Shown piece after piece: positions 34,101 through 43,264 of a stretch of 50,522 nucleotides of DNA (position 1 is the first letter of the stretch; each line of letters opens with the position of its first letter). This DNA comes from Deltaproteobacteria bacterium. GTDB lineage: Bacteria > Desulfobacterota > Binatia > Binatales > Binataceae. A model generated the notes under the pieces. The model saw only the letters and a list, made by a program, of their open reading frames with translations, did no database searches and had not been told where the DNA came from. The stretch spans positions 1 through 50,522 of the forward strand of contig JAJZAI010000024.1 in the NCBI GenBank assembly GCA_021799495.1. The letters are read 5' to 3'. Position numbers and translations under genes: made by a program.

Positions 34101-35483
34101 ATGATCCTGATGTATTTCACGGAACGGCCGTATCGGGAGGTTCCCGAAGACGAAGTGATCAAGAATCGCGGTTTCTTCGGCGTGCCGAACCGCTTTTTCG
34201 ATCGCGAAGCCGGTTCGCGATTGTACAACGAATATCTCGACGAGATGGTCTATGCGGAGGACGCCGGCTTCGACGCGATCATGCTGAACGAGCATCACGG
34301 CACGCCCTTTTGCATGGGCGCGGTGATGAACGTGGAAGCGGCGATCCTCGCGCGCATCACCCGGAAAGCGAAGATCGTATTGCTGGGCAATCCGCTGCCG
34401 ACCTTCAAGAATCCGCTCCGAATCGCGGAGGAGCTGGCGGAGATCGACTGCATCTCGCGCGGCCGGCTGGTGCCCGGATGGGTGCGCGGCGCGGGCAGCG
34501 AATCGATCTTCAACCAGGCCAATCCCGCCTACAATCGCGAACGCTTCGAGGAGGCGCACGATCTGATTCTGGCCGCGTGGACGCGTCCGGGACCGTTCCG
34601 ATGGGAGGGCAAGCACTTCAACTACCGCTTCGTGAATCCGTGGGTGACGCCATACCAGAAGCCGCATCCGCCGATCATGATTCCGGGCGTGCTGAGTCCC
34701 GAGACGGTGGTCTGGTGCGCGAAGCATCGCTACCCCTACCTCGGCCTCGGCACCGCGCTGCCAGCGACGGCCGAGCTGTGGAACATCTACGGCGATACGG
34801 CGGCGAACGAAGGCTACGTCGCGGGATCGGAGAATTTCGGATACCTGCAGCATGTCTTCGTGGCCGAGACGGAAGAGAAGGCGCAGGAGCTGGGCAAGGC
34901 GCATCTGTTCGGCGGCGGCCAGGGCGCATTTTCCCGTCCGGAGCACACGCTGCCGCCGGGCTACAACTCCAAGGAAGCGACGCGGCGGCTGGCGCGCACG
35001 ATGACCGCCGGATCGGGCGGTTTCCTCGGCGTCAGCTCGGAGCAGCTCAATCGCGCCAAGTCCAACGCCGAGCCGGGCAATTTGCAGGCGGTGGCGGACA
35101 GCACGCGGCGTCGGCTCGCGCGCGGCGAAGCCACGATCGAGGAGGCGCGCGCCGCCATCTACCGCAGCTATCAGAAAGCGCAGGACGGCCTGCAGATCAT
35201 CACCGGCACGCCCAAGACCGTTATTCCGAAGATTCGCAAAATTCTCGAGGTTCTGCGGCCGGGCGTGTTCGGGGTTTTCCAGAGCCAGGGGCCGGTCAGC
35301 CTTGCGGATCGCATGACCAGCATCCGCCTGCTCGGGCAGGAAGTTCTGCCCGCCGTGCGCGAAATCGGGAAGGAACTGGGCATCGTCGATCCGTTCGAGC
35401 GCAAGCCCGGCGCGCGGCCCTACGCTCCCGGCGCGCAGCGCGATCAACTGGTGTCGCTGGAGCCGCTTCGGGCGCGGGCTTGA
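34101..35483 (+). CDS. LLM-class flavin-dependent oxidoreductase, copy 2
   Basis: 460 residues, a close relative of the preceding gene: most of residues 1-300 can be laid side by side with the same motifs (MYFTERPYREVP, AIMLNEHHGTPFCMGAVM, RGRLVPGWVRGAGSE, RPGPFRWEGKHFNY). They differ in the segment 310-350, where this copy has a longer SSEQLNRAKSNAEPGNLQAV stretch, and in the final 30 residues. Tandem duplication followed by divergence near the presumed substrate-side loop suggests two substrates or isomers. An AGGAGA ribosome site precedes the ATG, and a terminator lies 65 bp after its stop. Confidence 0.92.
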   Translation: MILMYFTERPYREVPEDEVIKNRGFFGVPNRFFDREAGSRLYNEYLDEMVYAEDAGFDAIMLNEHHGTPFCMGAVMNVEAAILARITRKAKIVLLGNPLPTFKNPLRIAEELAEIDCISRGRLVPGWVRGAGSESIFNQANPAYNRERFEEAHDLILAAWTRPGPFRWEGKHFNYRFVNPWVTPYQKPHPPIMIPGVLSPETVVWCAKHRYPYLGLGTALPATAELWNIYGDTAANEGYVAGSENFGYLQHVFVAETEEKAQELGKAHLFGGGQGAFSRPEHTLPPGYNSKEATRRLARTMTAGSGGFLGVSSEQLNRAKSNAEPGNLQAVADSTRRRLARGEATIEEARAAIYRSYQKAQDGLQIITGTPKTVIPKIRKILEVLRPGVFGVFQSQGPVSLADRMTSIRLLGQEVLPAVREIGKELGIVDPFERKPGARPYAPGAQRDQLVSLEPLRARA

Positions 35484-35547
35484 GCGCGATCGATTTGGCA
35501 TGAAACGATCGCGCCGCGGGCGGTGACGGCGGCGCGAATAACGATCC

Positions 35548-35586
35548 GGCGGCGGGCGCTGAACTTTCGCGCCCGCCGCCGTTTTC
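35548..35586 (+). terminator. intrinsic terminator of the CoA-transferase/LLM operon
   Basis: Perfect 12-bp stem GGCGGCGGGCGC / GCGCCCGCCGCC with a 9-base loop, followed by GTTTTC. It closes the run starting at 30431. Confidence 0.75.
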
Positions 35587-35675
35587 ATTCCGCGCTCGCG
35601 CGGGGAGTCCGCCGCGATTAGAATTTCGATCGGCCCGCCGCGCGGGCCGAAATTCCAGCGAGGCGTGGAATCGCG

Positions 35676-36635
35676 ATGAACAATGCGGATGGAATGGCGA
35701 TCGGCGGGACGGATCGGCCCGGATGGTTCGCGCTGTGGATGCAGGCGAGCCGCGCATGGACGCTCGGGATGCCGTTCATGTGCGTATCCGTGGGGACGTT
35801 CGCCGCGCTCTATCGCGAGGGCGCGTTCTCGCCGATTCGCTATCTGATGGCGGTTGCGGCGGCGATGGCGCTGCAGGCCGGCGCCAACATGGTCAACGAC
35901 TATTACGATTTCATCAAGGGAACCGATTCTCCGGACTGGCAGTCGCCGGAGAATTTCGGGCCGGGATTGGTGATCCAGCGCGGCTATCTCCATCCCGAGC
36001 AGGTATTTCGCGGCGGCGTCGCCGCCTTCGCCGCGGGGATCGGGCTGGGACTCTGGCTCGCGTGGCTCTGCGGATGGCCGATTCTGGCGCTGGGCGTAAT
36101 CGGCGTGGCCGGATCTTACTTTTACACCGGCGCGCCGCTCAGTCTGGCGTATCACGGGCTGGGCGATTTCATGGTGTTCGCGCTGATGGGGCCGGGTTAT
36201 GTGCTCGGCGCCTACTACGTGCAGGCGCTGCATTTCTCGGCCACGGCGGCGGTTGTCTCGCTGCCGATCGGACTGCTCTGCTCGGGCGTGCTGCAGGCCA
36301 ACAATCTGCGCGATATCGATAACGACGCGGCGCACGGCAAGCGCACGATGGCGGTGATAATCGGGCGCGCGGCGGCGGTCAAGGAACTGAAATTGTCGAA
36401 CCTCGGCGCATACCTGATCGTTCTGATTGCGACGATCGCCGGTCTCGCGCCGTGGCTGGCGATCGCCGTCGTAATCACCGCGCCGCACGCGCTCGAAGAG
36501 ACGCGGCTGGTGTCGGACGGACCCGACGCCGACCGGCATAATCGCGCGATGATGCTGTCGGGCCAGATACAGTTTGAATTTGGCGCGGTGCTGGTCGCGG
36601 CGTTCGTTCTCAGCGCGCTATTGCGCCATATTTAG
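35676..36635 (+). CDS. UbiA-family prenyltransferase (MenA-like)
   Basis: Integral membrane aromatic prenyltransferase, 319 residues, about nine membrane segments. The two Asp-rich motifs needed for Mg-prenyl diphosphate binding are present: NMVNDYYDFIKGTDSPD (about 70-85) and NNLRDIDNDAAHGKRTMAV (about 208-226). The second resembles 1,4-dihydroxy-2-naphthoate prenyltransferase (MenA) more than UbiA itself, hinting at menaquinone. The N-terminal SRAWTLGMPFMCVSVG helix is also family-typical. It begins 90 bp after a strong terminator and so has its own transcription unit. The product could also be a lipid-linked aromatic of another pathway. Confidence 0.88.
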   Translation: MNNADGMAIGGTDRPGWFALWMQASRAWTLGMPFMCVSVGTFAALYREGAFSPIRYLMAVAAAMALQAGANMVNDYYDFIKGTDSPDWQSPENFGPGLVIQRGYLHPEQVFRGGVAAFAAGIGLGLWLAWLCGWPILALGVIGVAGSYFYTGAPLSLAYHGLGDFMVFALMGPGYVLGAYYVQALHFSATAAVVSLPIGLLCSGVLQANNLRDIDNDAAHGKRTMAVIIGRAAAVKELKLSNLGAYLIVLIATIAGLAPWLAIAVVITAPHALEETRLVSDGPDADRHNRAMMLSGQIQFEFGAVLVAAFVLSALLRHI

Positions 36636-36639
36636 GAAC

Positions 36640-36671
36640 TGCGGCGCGGCATGCGCCCGGACCGCGCCGCA
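36640..36671. other. hairpin between convergent genes
   Basis: TGCGGCGCGG / CCGCGCCGCA, a perfect 10-bp stem around a 12-base loop, centred between the stops of the MenA-like gene and the minus-strand small gene. It has no T-run; it could stop both messengers weakly. Confidence 0.45.
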
Positions 36672-36672
36672 A

Positions 36673-37092
36673 TCAGCGCGGCGGCGCCGACGCCATCATT
36701 TTGTCCACCGCGCCGATATTGACCTCGTGCGCCTCCGCCATCACGCGCAGGAACGCGGCGAGGCGCTCGTCCGCGATCGCGCCGGCGCGTTCGTTGATCT
36801 TGCGCATCACCCAGCGCTGGCCGCGATTGAGCAATTCGAGCTTCTCCTTGAGGCCGACGACCGCGCGGACTTTTTCGACGAAATCGCCCGTTTTGCCCGA
36901 CGGCGTTCCGCCAAGGCGGCGGACATGGCCGGCCAACTCGCCGGCGAAATATCCTTCGTCGTGCGAGACCTTGCGCAGCAGCTCGCGCAGGTCCAGCGAA
37001 TCGCAGATCTCCATCAGCTCGTGCAGCACCCGGCCGCCGGCGCGCTCGGCTTCGCCGAGAACGTTGAGGAACGATTCAAGTTCTGAATCCAT
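36673..37092 (-). CDS. ferritin-like four-helix protein (DUF6306-like)
   Basis: 139 residues, all predicted helix. The start MDSELESFLNVLGEAERAGGRVLHEL has GGAGG upstream. E15, E26 and HDEGYFAGEL (the His/Glu pattern seen in ferritin-like di-iron proteins) plus a C-terminal AEAHEVNIGAVDKMM suggest a four-helix bundle that could bind metal; the family resemblance to DUF6306 is from memory and moderate. No signal peptide. It lies in front of sppA on the opposite side of a 84-bp gap and is convergent with the MenA-like gene. Confidence 0.7.
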   Translation of the reverse strand: MDSELESFLNVLGEAERAGGRVLHELMEICDSLDLRELLRKVSHDEGYFAGELAGHVRRLGGTPSGKTGDFVEKVRAVVGLKEKLELLNRGQRWVMRKINERAGAIADERLAAFLRVMAEAHEVNIGAVDKMMASAPPR

Positions 37093-37176
37093 GGTCGTTC
37101 GCGCCTCCGTTATTGATTATCGGTACGACTTTACCACGCGGACGACGAGACCGTACGCGAACCGATCGGCGGCTGA

Positions 37177-38925
37177 TCATATGACCGGCACGATCGGACA
37201 ATAAACTTCGCCGATCATCGAGCGGCGATCGACCGCCATCCGCAGCGCGCGCACGAAGGGCGCGAATTCCGGCGGCACGCGCCATTGGGCGAACGCCATT
37301 CCCGCAATCTGCCCGCTGAGCAGCTTGCCGAGCGGGCCGGCTTCGGCCGGCAGCTCCTTAATCCGGACGGGCGCGGCTGCGCCGATGCCGGCGAGCTTCT
37401 TCGCCTCGGCGATCGCGTCGGTCATCGTGCCGAGCTGGTCGATCAATTTTTCCTGCAACGCCTGCTGGCCGGTCCAGACGCGGCCCTGCGCCACGTCGTT
37501 CACCTGGGCGACCGTCATGTGGCGCTGCGCGGCGACCAGCTTGAGAAAATACTGATAGGTGTCGCCGAGAATCTGATCGCGGAAAATCTGCTGCTGCGCG
37601 GGCGTGAAGTCCGTGAACGAATCGAACATCATCGCGTTGGCGCCGCGCGTCACCGCGCCGCTCGCGATACCGAGCGCTTCCGCCCCTCCCGAAACATTGA
37701 ATTTGCCGCCCAGCACGCCGATCGATCCGGTAATCGTGCCCGCGTCGGCGATAATTTTCGCCGCCGGCGTCGAGACCCAGAAGCCGCCCGACGCGCCGTA
37801 GCTCGACATGCTCACCACGACCGGTTTTTTCTTCGCCGTCAGTTCCACGGCGCGGCGGATCAGCTCGGACGCGATTACCGATCCGCCCGGCGAATCGACG
37901 CGAAAGACCACCGCCCTGACGCTGTCGTCTTCGCGCGCGTCCTTGAACGCGTCGATCATGTCGTCGGAAGTCATCGCGTCGGAAGCCGGTCCAAGCATCG
38001 GGTCGAAACCGCCCTGGCCGCGCTGGATCGCGCCGACGCCATAGACGATCGCGATTTTGTTGTTGCCGCCGCCGAGCCATCCCAACGATGGCCGCGCGTA
38101 ATCGTCGTAATCGATCAATTCGTGCTTTTCGCCGCGGTAGTGCTTGACCCGTTTGTCGAACTGATCTTCGTATTCCAGCCGGTCGAGCAGCTTGTCCTTC
38201 AGGCTTTGCTCAGCCGTCAGGGGCGCCTGGTCGATCGCGGCGCGAATCTGATCGGGCGGCAGATGGCGGTCTTTGGCCATCCCGGCGACGATCTGATCGA
38301 ACATGTTCCCGGCCAGGGCGTCGTCCTCCTCGCGCTGGGCCGGCGTGAAATCCTTCTGCGTGAAGACGTTGGCGGCGCTTTTGTACTTGCCGATCGCGGC
38401 GAAATTCGGCGTCACCTTGATCCAGTCGAACAGGCCGCGCGCGAATACCTCGCGGATGCCGACGCCGAGGATGTTCATCTCGCCCTGCGGCATCATCGAG
38501 ACTTCGTCCGCCGAGGCCGCGACGAGATAGGGCAGGTTTCCGAGGCCGCTTTCGCCGGCGCTCTCGATATAGGCGGTGGTCCATTTTCCGTGGCCGCGGA
38601 ATTCGCGGACCATCGCGCAGAGTTCCTGCGCTTGCGCCAGCTCCATCTGCGGATCGATCACCTTGATCGCCAGTCCGACAATCCGATTGTCGCGTTCGCC
38701 CTGTTGCAGCGACTGGCGCACGAGATTGAGCGCGGTCTGATGCTGCGCGAACAGGCCGAGCGGCGATTGTTCGCCGCGCTCCACCACCGGCCCGTCGAGC
38801 TGCAGGACGAGCACCGAACCCGGTTTGTAGCGATGCGACAAGTATTCGCTTGCCGCCACGACCACGAACAAAATCAGCAACACAAAAATCGTGCGCAGGA
38901 GCCATCGGAACAGTCGCTTGAACAT
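37177..38925 (-). CDS. sppA: signal peptide peptidase SppA, 67-kDa type
   Basis: Membrane serine protease degrading cleaved signal peptides, 582 residues. It starts at the ATG of MFKRLFRWLLRTIFVLLILF with GAGGTTGG upstream; the N-terminal anchor is residues 10-28. Tandem ClpP-like halves: the general-base Lys lies in IGKYKSAANVFTQKDF (first half) and the nucleophile Ser in SMSSYGASGGFWVSTP (second half), the split dyad of E. coli SppA. GTITGSIGVLGGKFN follows. A longer in-frame start exists but has no ribosome site. The divergent MFS gene lies upstream across a 237-bp gap in which I see no clear promoter. Confidence 0.95.
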   Translation of the reverse strand: MFKRLFRWLLRTIFVLLILFVVVAASEYLSHRYKPGSVLVLQLDGPVVERGEQSPLGLFAQHQTALNLVRQSLQQGERDNRIVGLAIKVIDPQMELAQAQELCAMVREFRGHGKWTTAYIESAGESGLGNLPYLVAASADEVSMMPQGEMNILGVGIREVFARGLFDWIKVTPNFAAIGKYKSAANVFTQKDFTPAQREEDDALAGNMFDQIVAGMAKDRHLPPDQIRAAIDQAPLTAEQSLKDKLLDRLEYEDQFDKRVKHYRGEKHELIDYDDYARPSLGWLGGGNNKIAIVYGVGAIQRGQGGFDPMLGPASDAMTSDDMIDAFKDAREDDSVRAVVFRVDSPGGSVIASELIRRAVELTAKKKPVVVSMSSYGASGGFWVSTPAAKIIADAGTITGSIGVLGGKFNVSGGAEALGIASGAVTRGANAMMFDSFTDFTPAQQQIFRDQILGDTYQYFLKLVAAQRHMTVAQVNDVAQGRVWTGQQALQEKLIDQLGTMTDAIAEAKKLAGIGAAAPVRIKELPAEAGPLGKLLSGQIAGMAFAQWRVPPEFAPFVRALRMAVDRRSMIGEVYCPIVPVI

Positions 38926-39162
38926 GCCAACCTCGTGCCGTTCGGTACGTCGCCCTCTTCCCCGGACTGATTCAGCGCTCGCGTATGGCAGCCGGGTCTC
39001 GTCCGCGGCGCTCGCGATGTGCTTGAATGCGGCGTCCGGAGCTCGAATGATAGCCAACCACAACCGCAAGCCTTCGGCCAGTCGCTGCGGCGCGATCGCT
39101 TCGATCGTCCGCCTCCGCCGCCAGATGATGGTGTGGAGAGCGTCCGCGCGCCCGCCGGTCGG

Positions 39163-40458
39163 ATGAACGCGCAGCCCGGTATTCGCGGCGTGGACGCGCC
39201 GCTGTTGAGCGAACAGACGCTCAGCGCCGTTCACTACCGCATTATCGCCCTATGCTTCGCGGCGTGGATTTTCGATTTCTACGACCTGATTCTCTATTCG
39301 TTCATCCTCGTGCCGATCGCGCGCGAACTCGGTTTGTCGCCGGCGGAATCCTCCCTGACGATGGGCGTCGCGTTCGCGACGACGGCGATCGGCGGCGTTC
39401 TGTTCGGTTTTCTGGGCGACCGTTACGGCCGCAAGCCGGTAATAATCTGTTCCGTCCTGATTTACGGCGCCGGCACGATCCTCTGCGCCTTCTCGCATAA
39501 TTTGGCGCAGTTGCTCGCCTATCGGTCGTTCACCGGACTTGGCATCGGCGGCGAATGGGCGGCGGGCCAAAGTCTGGTGGCGGAAACCGTGCCGCCCGCG
39601 CGCCGAGGCCGCTACGCTTCATACGTTCAAGTTGGTGCGCCGCTTGGCGTGATGCTGGCGGCGGCGATCGGCGGCCATCTTGAGCCGATCGTCGGTTGGC
39701 GGCGCGTGTTCACGCTGTCCGCGGCGCCTGCTTTCGCAGTCGCGTTCGCGGTATGGCGCTGGTTGCCGGAAAGCGACGTTTGGCGGCGCACGGGAGCCCG
39801 CCCGACCTTGTCGGTTCAGGCGCTGCGCGAGCTCGCGCCGTTCCATCGCGTGGTCGGCCTTTTGTTCGTCGTCCTGCTGGTAAACTCCGCAGCCTACTGG
39901 TTCACCTACACCTGGATGCCGAGCTATCTGCGCATCGCGCGCCATCTCACGCCGCAGGCGAGCGGCAATCTGATGATCTGGATGCAAATCGGCGCGCTGG
40001 CCGGGTATGCGATTTTTGGCGCGCTCGCCGATCGATTCGGCCGCAGGCCGGTTTTCTCGGCCTACGCGGCGTCGATGGCGGTGGGCATCCTACCCGCGAC
40101 CATCTTCTGGAGCCAATCGGCGCGCGTCGCCGGATTGATTCCGGCGGCGCTTGCGATCGCCGGTTTCGGAACCGGCGTATGGTCGGGCGTGGGCGCGATG
40201 ATTTCGGAGATGCTGCCGACGCACGTTCGCAATACCGCGCTGGGTTTGCTCCTGAACGTCACGCGCGGCATCCAATTCTTCACGCCGCTGATCATCACCG
40301 CGCTGAGCCCGCTAATCGGCTTTGGTCCGACGCTCGCGATCGGCGCGCTTTTCTCGGCCGCCGGTTCCGCGATCGTATGGTTGCTGCCGGAAACCCGGGG
40401 CCGCGTCATCACCGCGCACGACGCCGCGCAAATCCCGGAGCTTGCCGGGTTTCAATGA
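39163..40458 (+). CDS. MFS transporter, MHS (metabolite:H+ symporter) type
   Basis: 431 residues, twelve membrane segments. Motif A in its metabolite-symporter form is FGFLGDRYGRKPV (loop 2-3), repeated in weaker form in loop 8-9 as FGALADRFGRRPV. The segment FAAWIFDFYDLILYSFILVPIA and RSFTGLGIGGEWAAGQSLVAE are typical of the ShiA/KgtP/ProP group, which take up organic acids or osmolytes with protons. The start is an ATG with CGG just upstream, weak. It ends by overlapping the convergent phosphatase by 7 bp. Confidence 0.92.
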   Translation: MNAQPGIRGVDAPLLSEQTLSAVHYRIIALCFAAWIFDFYDLILYSFILVPIARELGLSPAESSLTMGVAFATTAIGGVLFGFLGDRYGRKPVIICSVLIYGAGTILCAFSHNLAQLLAYRSFTGLGIGGEWAAGQSLVAETVPPARRGRYASYVQVGAPLGVMLAAAIGGHLEPIVGWRRVFTLSAAPAFAVAFAVWRWLPESDVWRRTGARPTLSVQALRELAPFHRVVGLLFVVLLVNSAAYWFTYTWMPSYLRIARHLTPQASGNLMIWMQIGALAGYAIFGALADRFGRRPVFSAYAASMAVGILPATIFWSQSARVAGLIPAALAIAGFGTGVWSGVGAMISEMLPTHVRNTALGLLLNVTRGIQFFTPLIITALSPLIGFGPTLAIGALFSAAGSAIVWLLPETRGRVITAHDAAQIPELAGFQ

Positions 40459-42236
40459 CGCGCGGTGCGCTCGATCGATACGCCGTCGGGATAGTCGCGG
40501 CCGTCATACCGCGTTAGATGGATCGCGATCGTCACGCTCCGATCGCCATCTTTTGCCCCGGCGGAAACGGTTACAGGCCGCGCTTTGACGGCGGGCCGAT
40601 GCGCGCCCGCGAGCGCTTCCGCGATTGTCCGGCCGCTGGCGCCGGCGGCCCGCTTCAATCCGAATATATGTTCGATCGTCGGCGCGACGTCGCTGTTCGA
40701 GGTCGGCAGTTCGTCAACGTAACCGCGCCGGAAGTCTGGTCCGATCGCCGCTCCCACGTTGTGCAATTCGCGCGGGCCGAACGCTCCGTGCATGCCCATG
40801 CCCGTGGTGTAATGGGGCGCGTCGGAATAGATCACGCCCTCGATCGGCCTAACCAGCGCCTCCGAATGATTCGCGGTCGTCTCTTCGCCATTTGGGCCAA
40901 TAACGATCGCGCGATTCGACGGCCCGGTGAGCCCCTGATTGCTTTCGTCGGGAAATTCGCGGAACGAAACGATCAGGTCGGGCGAGCGCGGCGAGCCGCC
41001 GAGTCCGAAAGCACGTTCGCTGAAAGTGCCTTCGATAAATCCGCGGTAGTTTCGATTATGCGGCGGCCGCGCAGCGCGATCGCGCGAGAAGATCGGCCCG
41101 CACCACGGCTGCATGATCGCGTAATCGACGATTTTGCGCATCAGCGCGGTTCGCTCCAGCGCGCGCAACCGCGCCGGCAAGTAAACCAGATCCATGCCGC
41201 CGTTGCGCGCGACCACCATCCCGTCCGCGTCAGGGTCGCCCTTTATAACGCCGGCTTTGAGCAGTCGAGCCAATGGAATTTCCGCTTTAATCGTCGCGAA
41301 ACCGTGATCCGAAACCACGATCAGATCGGTTCGGCCGGCGATTCCAAGATCGCTTATCGCTTTTCTGATAGCGCCAAGATTTCGATCGTCGGCCGCGACC
41401 GCGTCCAGCGCGATCCGCGTGCCGAGACCGGCGAGATGCTGCGCCAAATCAGGATTGTGTTGCCAATAGACGATCAAAGACGGACGGCCGGCGGCGCTCG
41501 CGGCCTTGGCCGCGGGCAACGCGCGCCCGGTTACGATGCGAGCGAACCATGCGTCGCGCGCGGCGATCGATTCCGGATGTATCATCGTGATCGGCGGCTT
41601 GGCGTCGAGCTGAGCCGCGACAGCCGGCGGCGCGGCGACATCGTCCGACACGAACAGGCCATCGCCCGCCGCGTCGGTGGAGACGAAATCCGGATCGAAC
41701 ATCCCGGTCGGCCCCTGCTTGCCCAGAATGGCCACGTACCCGCCTGAATTCGCGACCGTCTGGCCGGCCGCCGCCAGCGTCACGACGCCGTTCGCGAAGG
41801 CCCGCGCGTCATGCAGCGCCAACAGGTACCGGGTGTTTTCGAGATTCAGCGGATCGTGCAGCAAATAGCCGACCGACGGAATCGTCGTCGCCCGCGCTAT
41901 GTCGAGCGCCGGCGCCAGATACATCATGTCGCCGAACACTCCGTCGCTCGCCGGCCGGCCGCCGGTCGCCAGCGCGGCGGCGTTGACCAGCGTCACGGTC
42001 GGAAAGACGGAATGATGCCGCGCGAAGCGCACGCCCGCGGTTTCGAGCGCTTGCAGGTTCGGCGTATCGCGCGCATCGACCAGATCCGGCCGCAATCCGT
42101 CCCAGACCATCAGAATTACGATCCGGCCGGGAGCGCTGGCCGCGGTCACCGCGCGCGCCGCTCCAAAAATTCCCGCAAGCACGGCAGCCGCAAAGGCGGC
42201 CAGCCAGCGCAAGGGCCGATTGCGCGCCGCCGTCAC
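40452..42236 (-). CDS. alkaline-phosphatase-superfamily (NPP-like) secreted phosphodiesterase
   Basis: 594 residues from a GTG start. The signal peptide has the core LRWLAAFAAAVLAGIFGAARAV, cut near residue 32. Metal ligands and nucleophile of nucleotide pyrophosphatase/phosphodiesterases follow: VWDGLRPD (D46), FPTVTLVNAAALATGG (likely T82), VSDHGFATIKAE and FGDMMYLAP/GAFGPRE-type His residues. Expected to hydrolyse phosphodiester or pyrophosphate bonds in the periplasm, perhaps scavenging. The preceding hydrolase gene ends inside its GTG (GTGA overlap), so the two are translationally coupled. Its end overlaps the MFS gene end. Confidence 0.9.
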   Translation of the reverse strand: MTAARNRPLRWLAAFAAAVLAGIFGAARAVTAASAPGRIVILMVWDGLRPDLVDARDTPNLQALETAGVRFARHHSVFPTVTLVNAAALATGGRPASDGVFGDMMYLAPALDIARATTIPSVGYLLHDPLNLENTRYLLALHDARAFANGVVTLAAAGQTVANSGGYVAILGKQGPTGMFDPDFVSTDAAGDGLFVSDDVAAPPAVAAQLDAKPPITMIHPESIAARDAWFARIVTGRALPAAKAASAAGRPSLIVYWQHNPDLAQHLAGLGTRIALDAVAADDRNLGAIRKAISDLGIAGRTDLIVVSDHGFATIKAEIPLARLLKAGVIKGDPDADGMVVARNGGMDLVYLPARLRALERTALMRKIVDYAIMQPWCGPIFSRDRAARPPHNRNYRGFIEGTFSERAFGLGGSPRSPDLIVSFREFPDESNQGLTGPSNRAIVIGPNGEETTANHSEALVRPIEGVIYSDAPHYTTGMGMHGAFGPRELHNVGAAIGPDFRRGYVDELPTSNSDVAPTIEHIFGLKRAAGASGRTIAEALAGAHRPAVKARPVTVSAGAKDGDRSVTIAIHLTRYDGRDYPDGVSIERTARH

Positions 42237-43129
42237 GCCTGCAGATGGCGCACGAACCAGTCCCGCGCCGCGACGCTCGCGCGCTCGAAATCGTTCACGT
42301 AAGCGTCGAAATGGCCTCCGGAGAGAATCAAAAGACTCTTCGGCTCAAGCGCCCGGTTGTACGCCGCGAAGGCCTCGTCCGCCACTGCCAGATGGTCGTT
42401 AGCTGCGACGATCATCAACAACGGCGTCGGACTGATGCGCGCGATATAGTCGCCGGGCTCGTACTCGCCGAGCATTTCGACCGTCCGCAACGTGACCTCG
42501 TTGCGCCACGCGGGAGCGCGCAGTTTCGCGGTCGCGGTGAACCATTCCCATGAATCGGCCGTCGGCAGCGCGGCCGGGTCGAGCGGATTGTCCACTACCA
42601 CCGGCATCATCGCCGGCGCCGCGCCGCGAAAACGCGCTTCGCGATCGGCGTCGAATTGCCGGCGGACCGCTTCGATCATGTCGGCCCGGATCAGGCGCTT
42701 GAGATTGCGCGAACCGCTTACCAGCGGAACCTGCGAGACTACGCATTTGACGCGGCGATCGATCGCGCCGACGGTCAGCACATGGCCGCCGCTGTAACTC
42801 GAGCCCCAAATGCCGATGCGCGCGGCGTCGATTTCGGGCCGCGCGCACGCCCACGTAATCGCGTGCCGGTAGTCGCGGACCTGCGCCCATGGATCGAGCT
42901 CTTGGCGCGGTTCGCCTTCGCTCGCGCCGAGATTGCGATTGTCGTAAACGACCACCGCCAGTCCTGCCGCCGTGAAAGTCTCGGCGAACCGATCGAGATA
43001 CATCTCTTTGACGGCCGAAAAACCGTGCGCCATCACGATCGCCGGAGCCCGATCGTTTTTGCCCGCGGCTGAGTAAAGCCAGCCGCGCAGAATAGTTCCT
43101 TCGGCGTTGATTTCGATATTGTGCCGCAT
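42233..43129 (-). CDS. alpha/beta hydrolase of the X-Pro dipeptidyl-peptidase/DLH-like group
   Basis: 298 residues, no signal peptide. AHGFSAVKEMYLDRF starts the fold, VVYDNRNLGASEGEPR is the characteristic loop after strand 4, and the nucleophile lies in GIWGSSYSGGHVLT (S111, G-x-S-x-x-G). The acid is in VAANDHLAVADE and the base in LSGGHFDAYV, so the triad is complete. Substrate unknown; relatives act on esters, acyl-peptides or lactones. Its TGA is embedded in the next gene's GTG. The start has a weak GAGG 11 bp upstream. Confidence 0.9.
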   Translation of the reverse strand: MRHNIEINAEGTILRGWLYSAAGKNDRAPAIVMAHGFSAVKEMYLDRFAETFTAAGLAVVVYDNRNLGASEGEPRQELDPWAQVRDYRHAITWACARPEIDAARIGIWGSSYSGGHVLTVGAIDRRVKCVVSQVPLVSGSRNLKRLIRADMIEAVRRQFDADREARFRGAAPAMMPVVVDNPLDPAALPTADSWEWFTATAKLRAPAWRNEVTLRTVEMLGEYEPGDYIARISPTPLLMIVAANDHLAVADEAFAAYNRALEPKSLLILSGGHFDAYVNDFERASVAARDWFVRHLQA

Positions 43130-43210
43130 TCGCAGAGCAACCTCGCGCCGGGATCATAAAGCAGCGCGCGGCGCGTCTCAAATGCTGCGGCGCTGGTCAG
43201 GCGGGCGGGA

Positions 43211-43250
43211 AATAAAAAACGCGGCGGACGCCCAAGGCGTCCGCCGCGTT
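43211..43250 (-). terminator. intrinsic terminator of the DUF1302 gene
   Basis: Read on the minus strand, AACGCGGCGGACGCC / GGCGTCCGCCGCGTT form a perfect 15-bp stem with a three-base loop, followed by TTTTTTATTT. It starts 15 bp after the stop codon; a textbook terminator, consistent with a strongly transcribed gene. Confidence 0.92.
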
Positions 43251-43264
43251 GTAGTTGGGCTCGA

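Noticed and set aside
33978-36539. 853-codon minus-strand frame
   Set aside because: It spans three recognisable plus-strand genes and a terminator, and is Arg-rich with no domain; a GC-driven shadow.
36640-36671. Hairpin as an intrinsic terminator
   Set aside because: The stem is perfect but no T-run follows in either direction, so I list it as a hairpin only.
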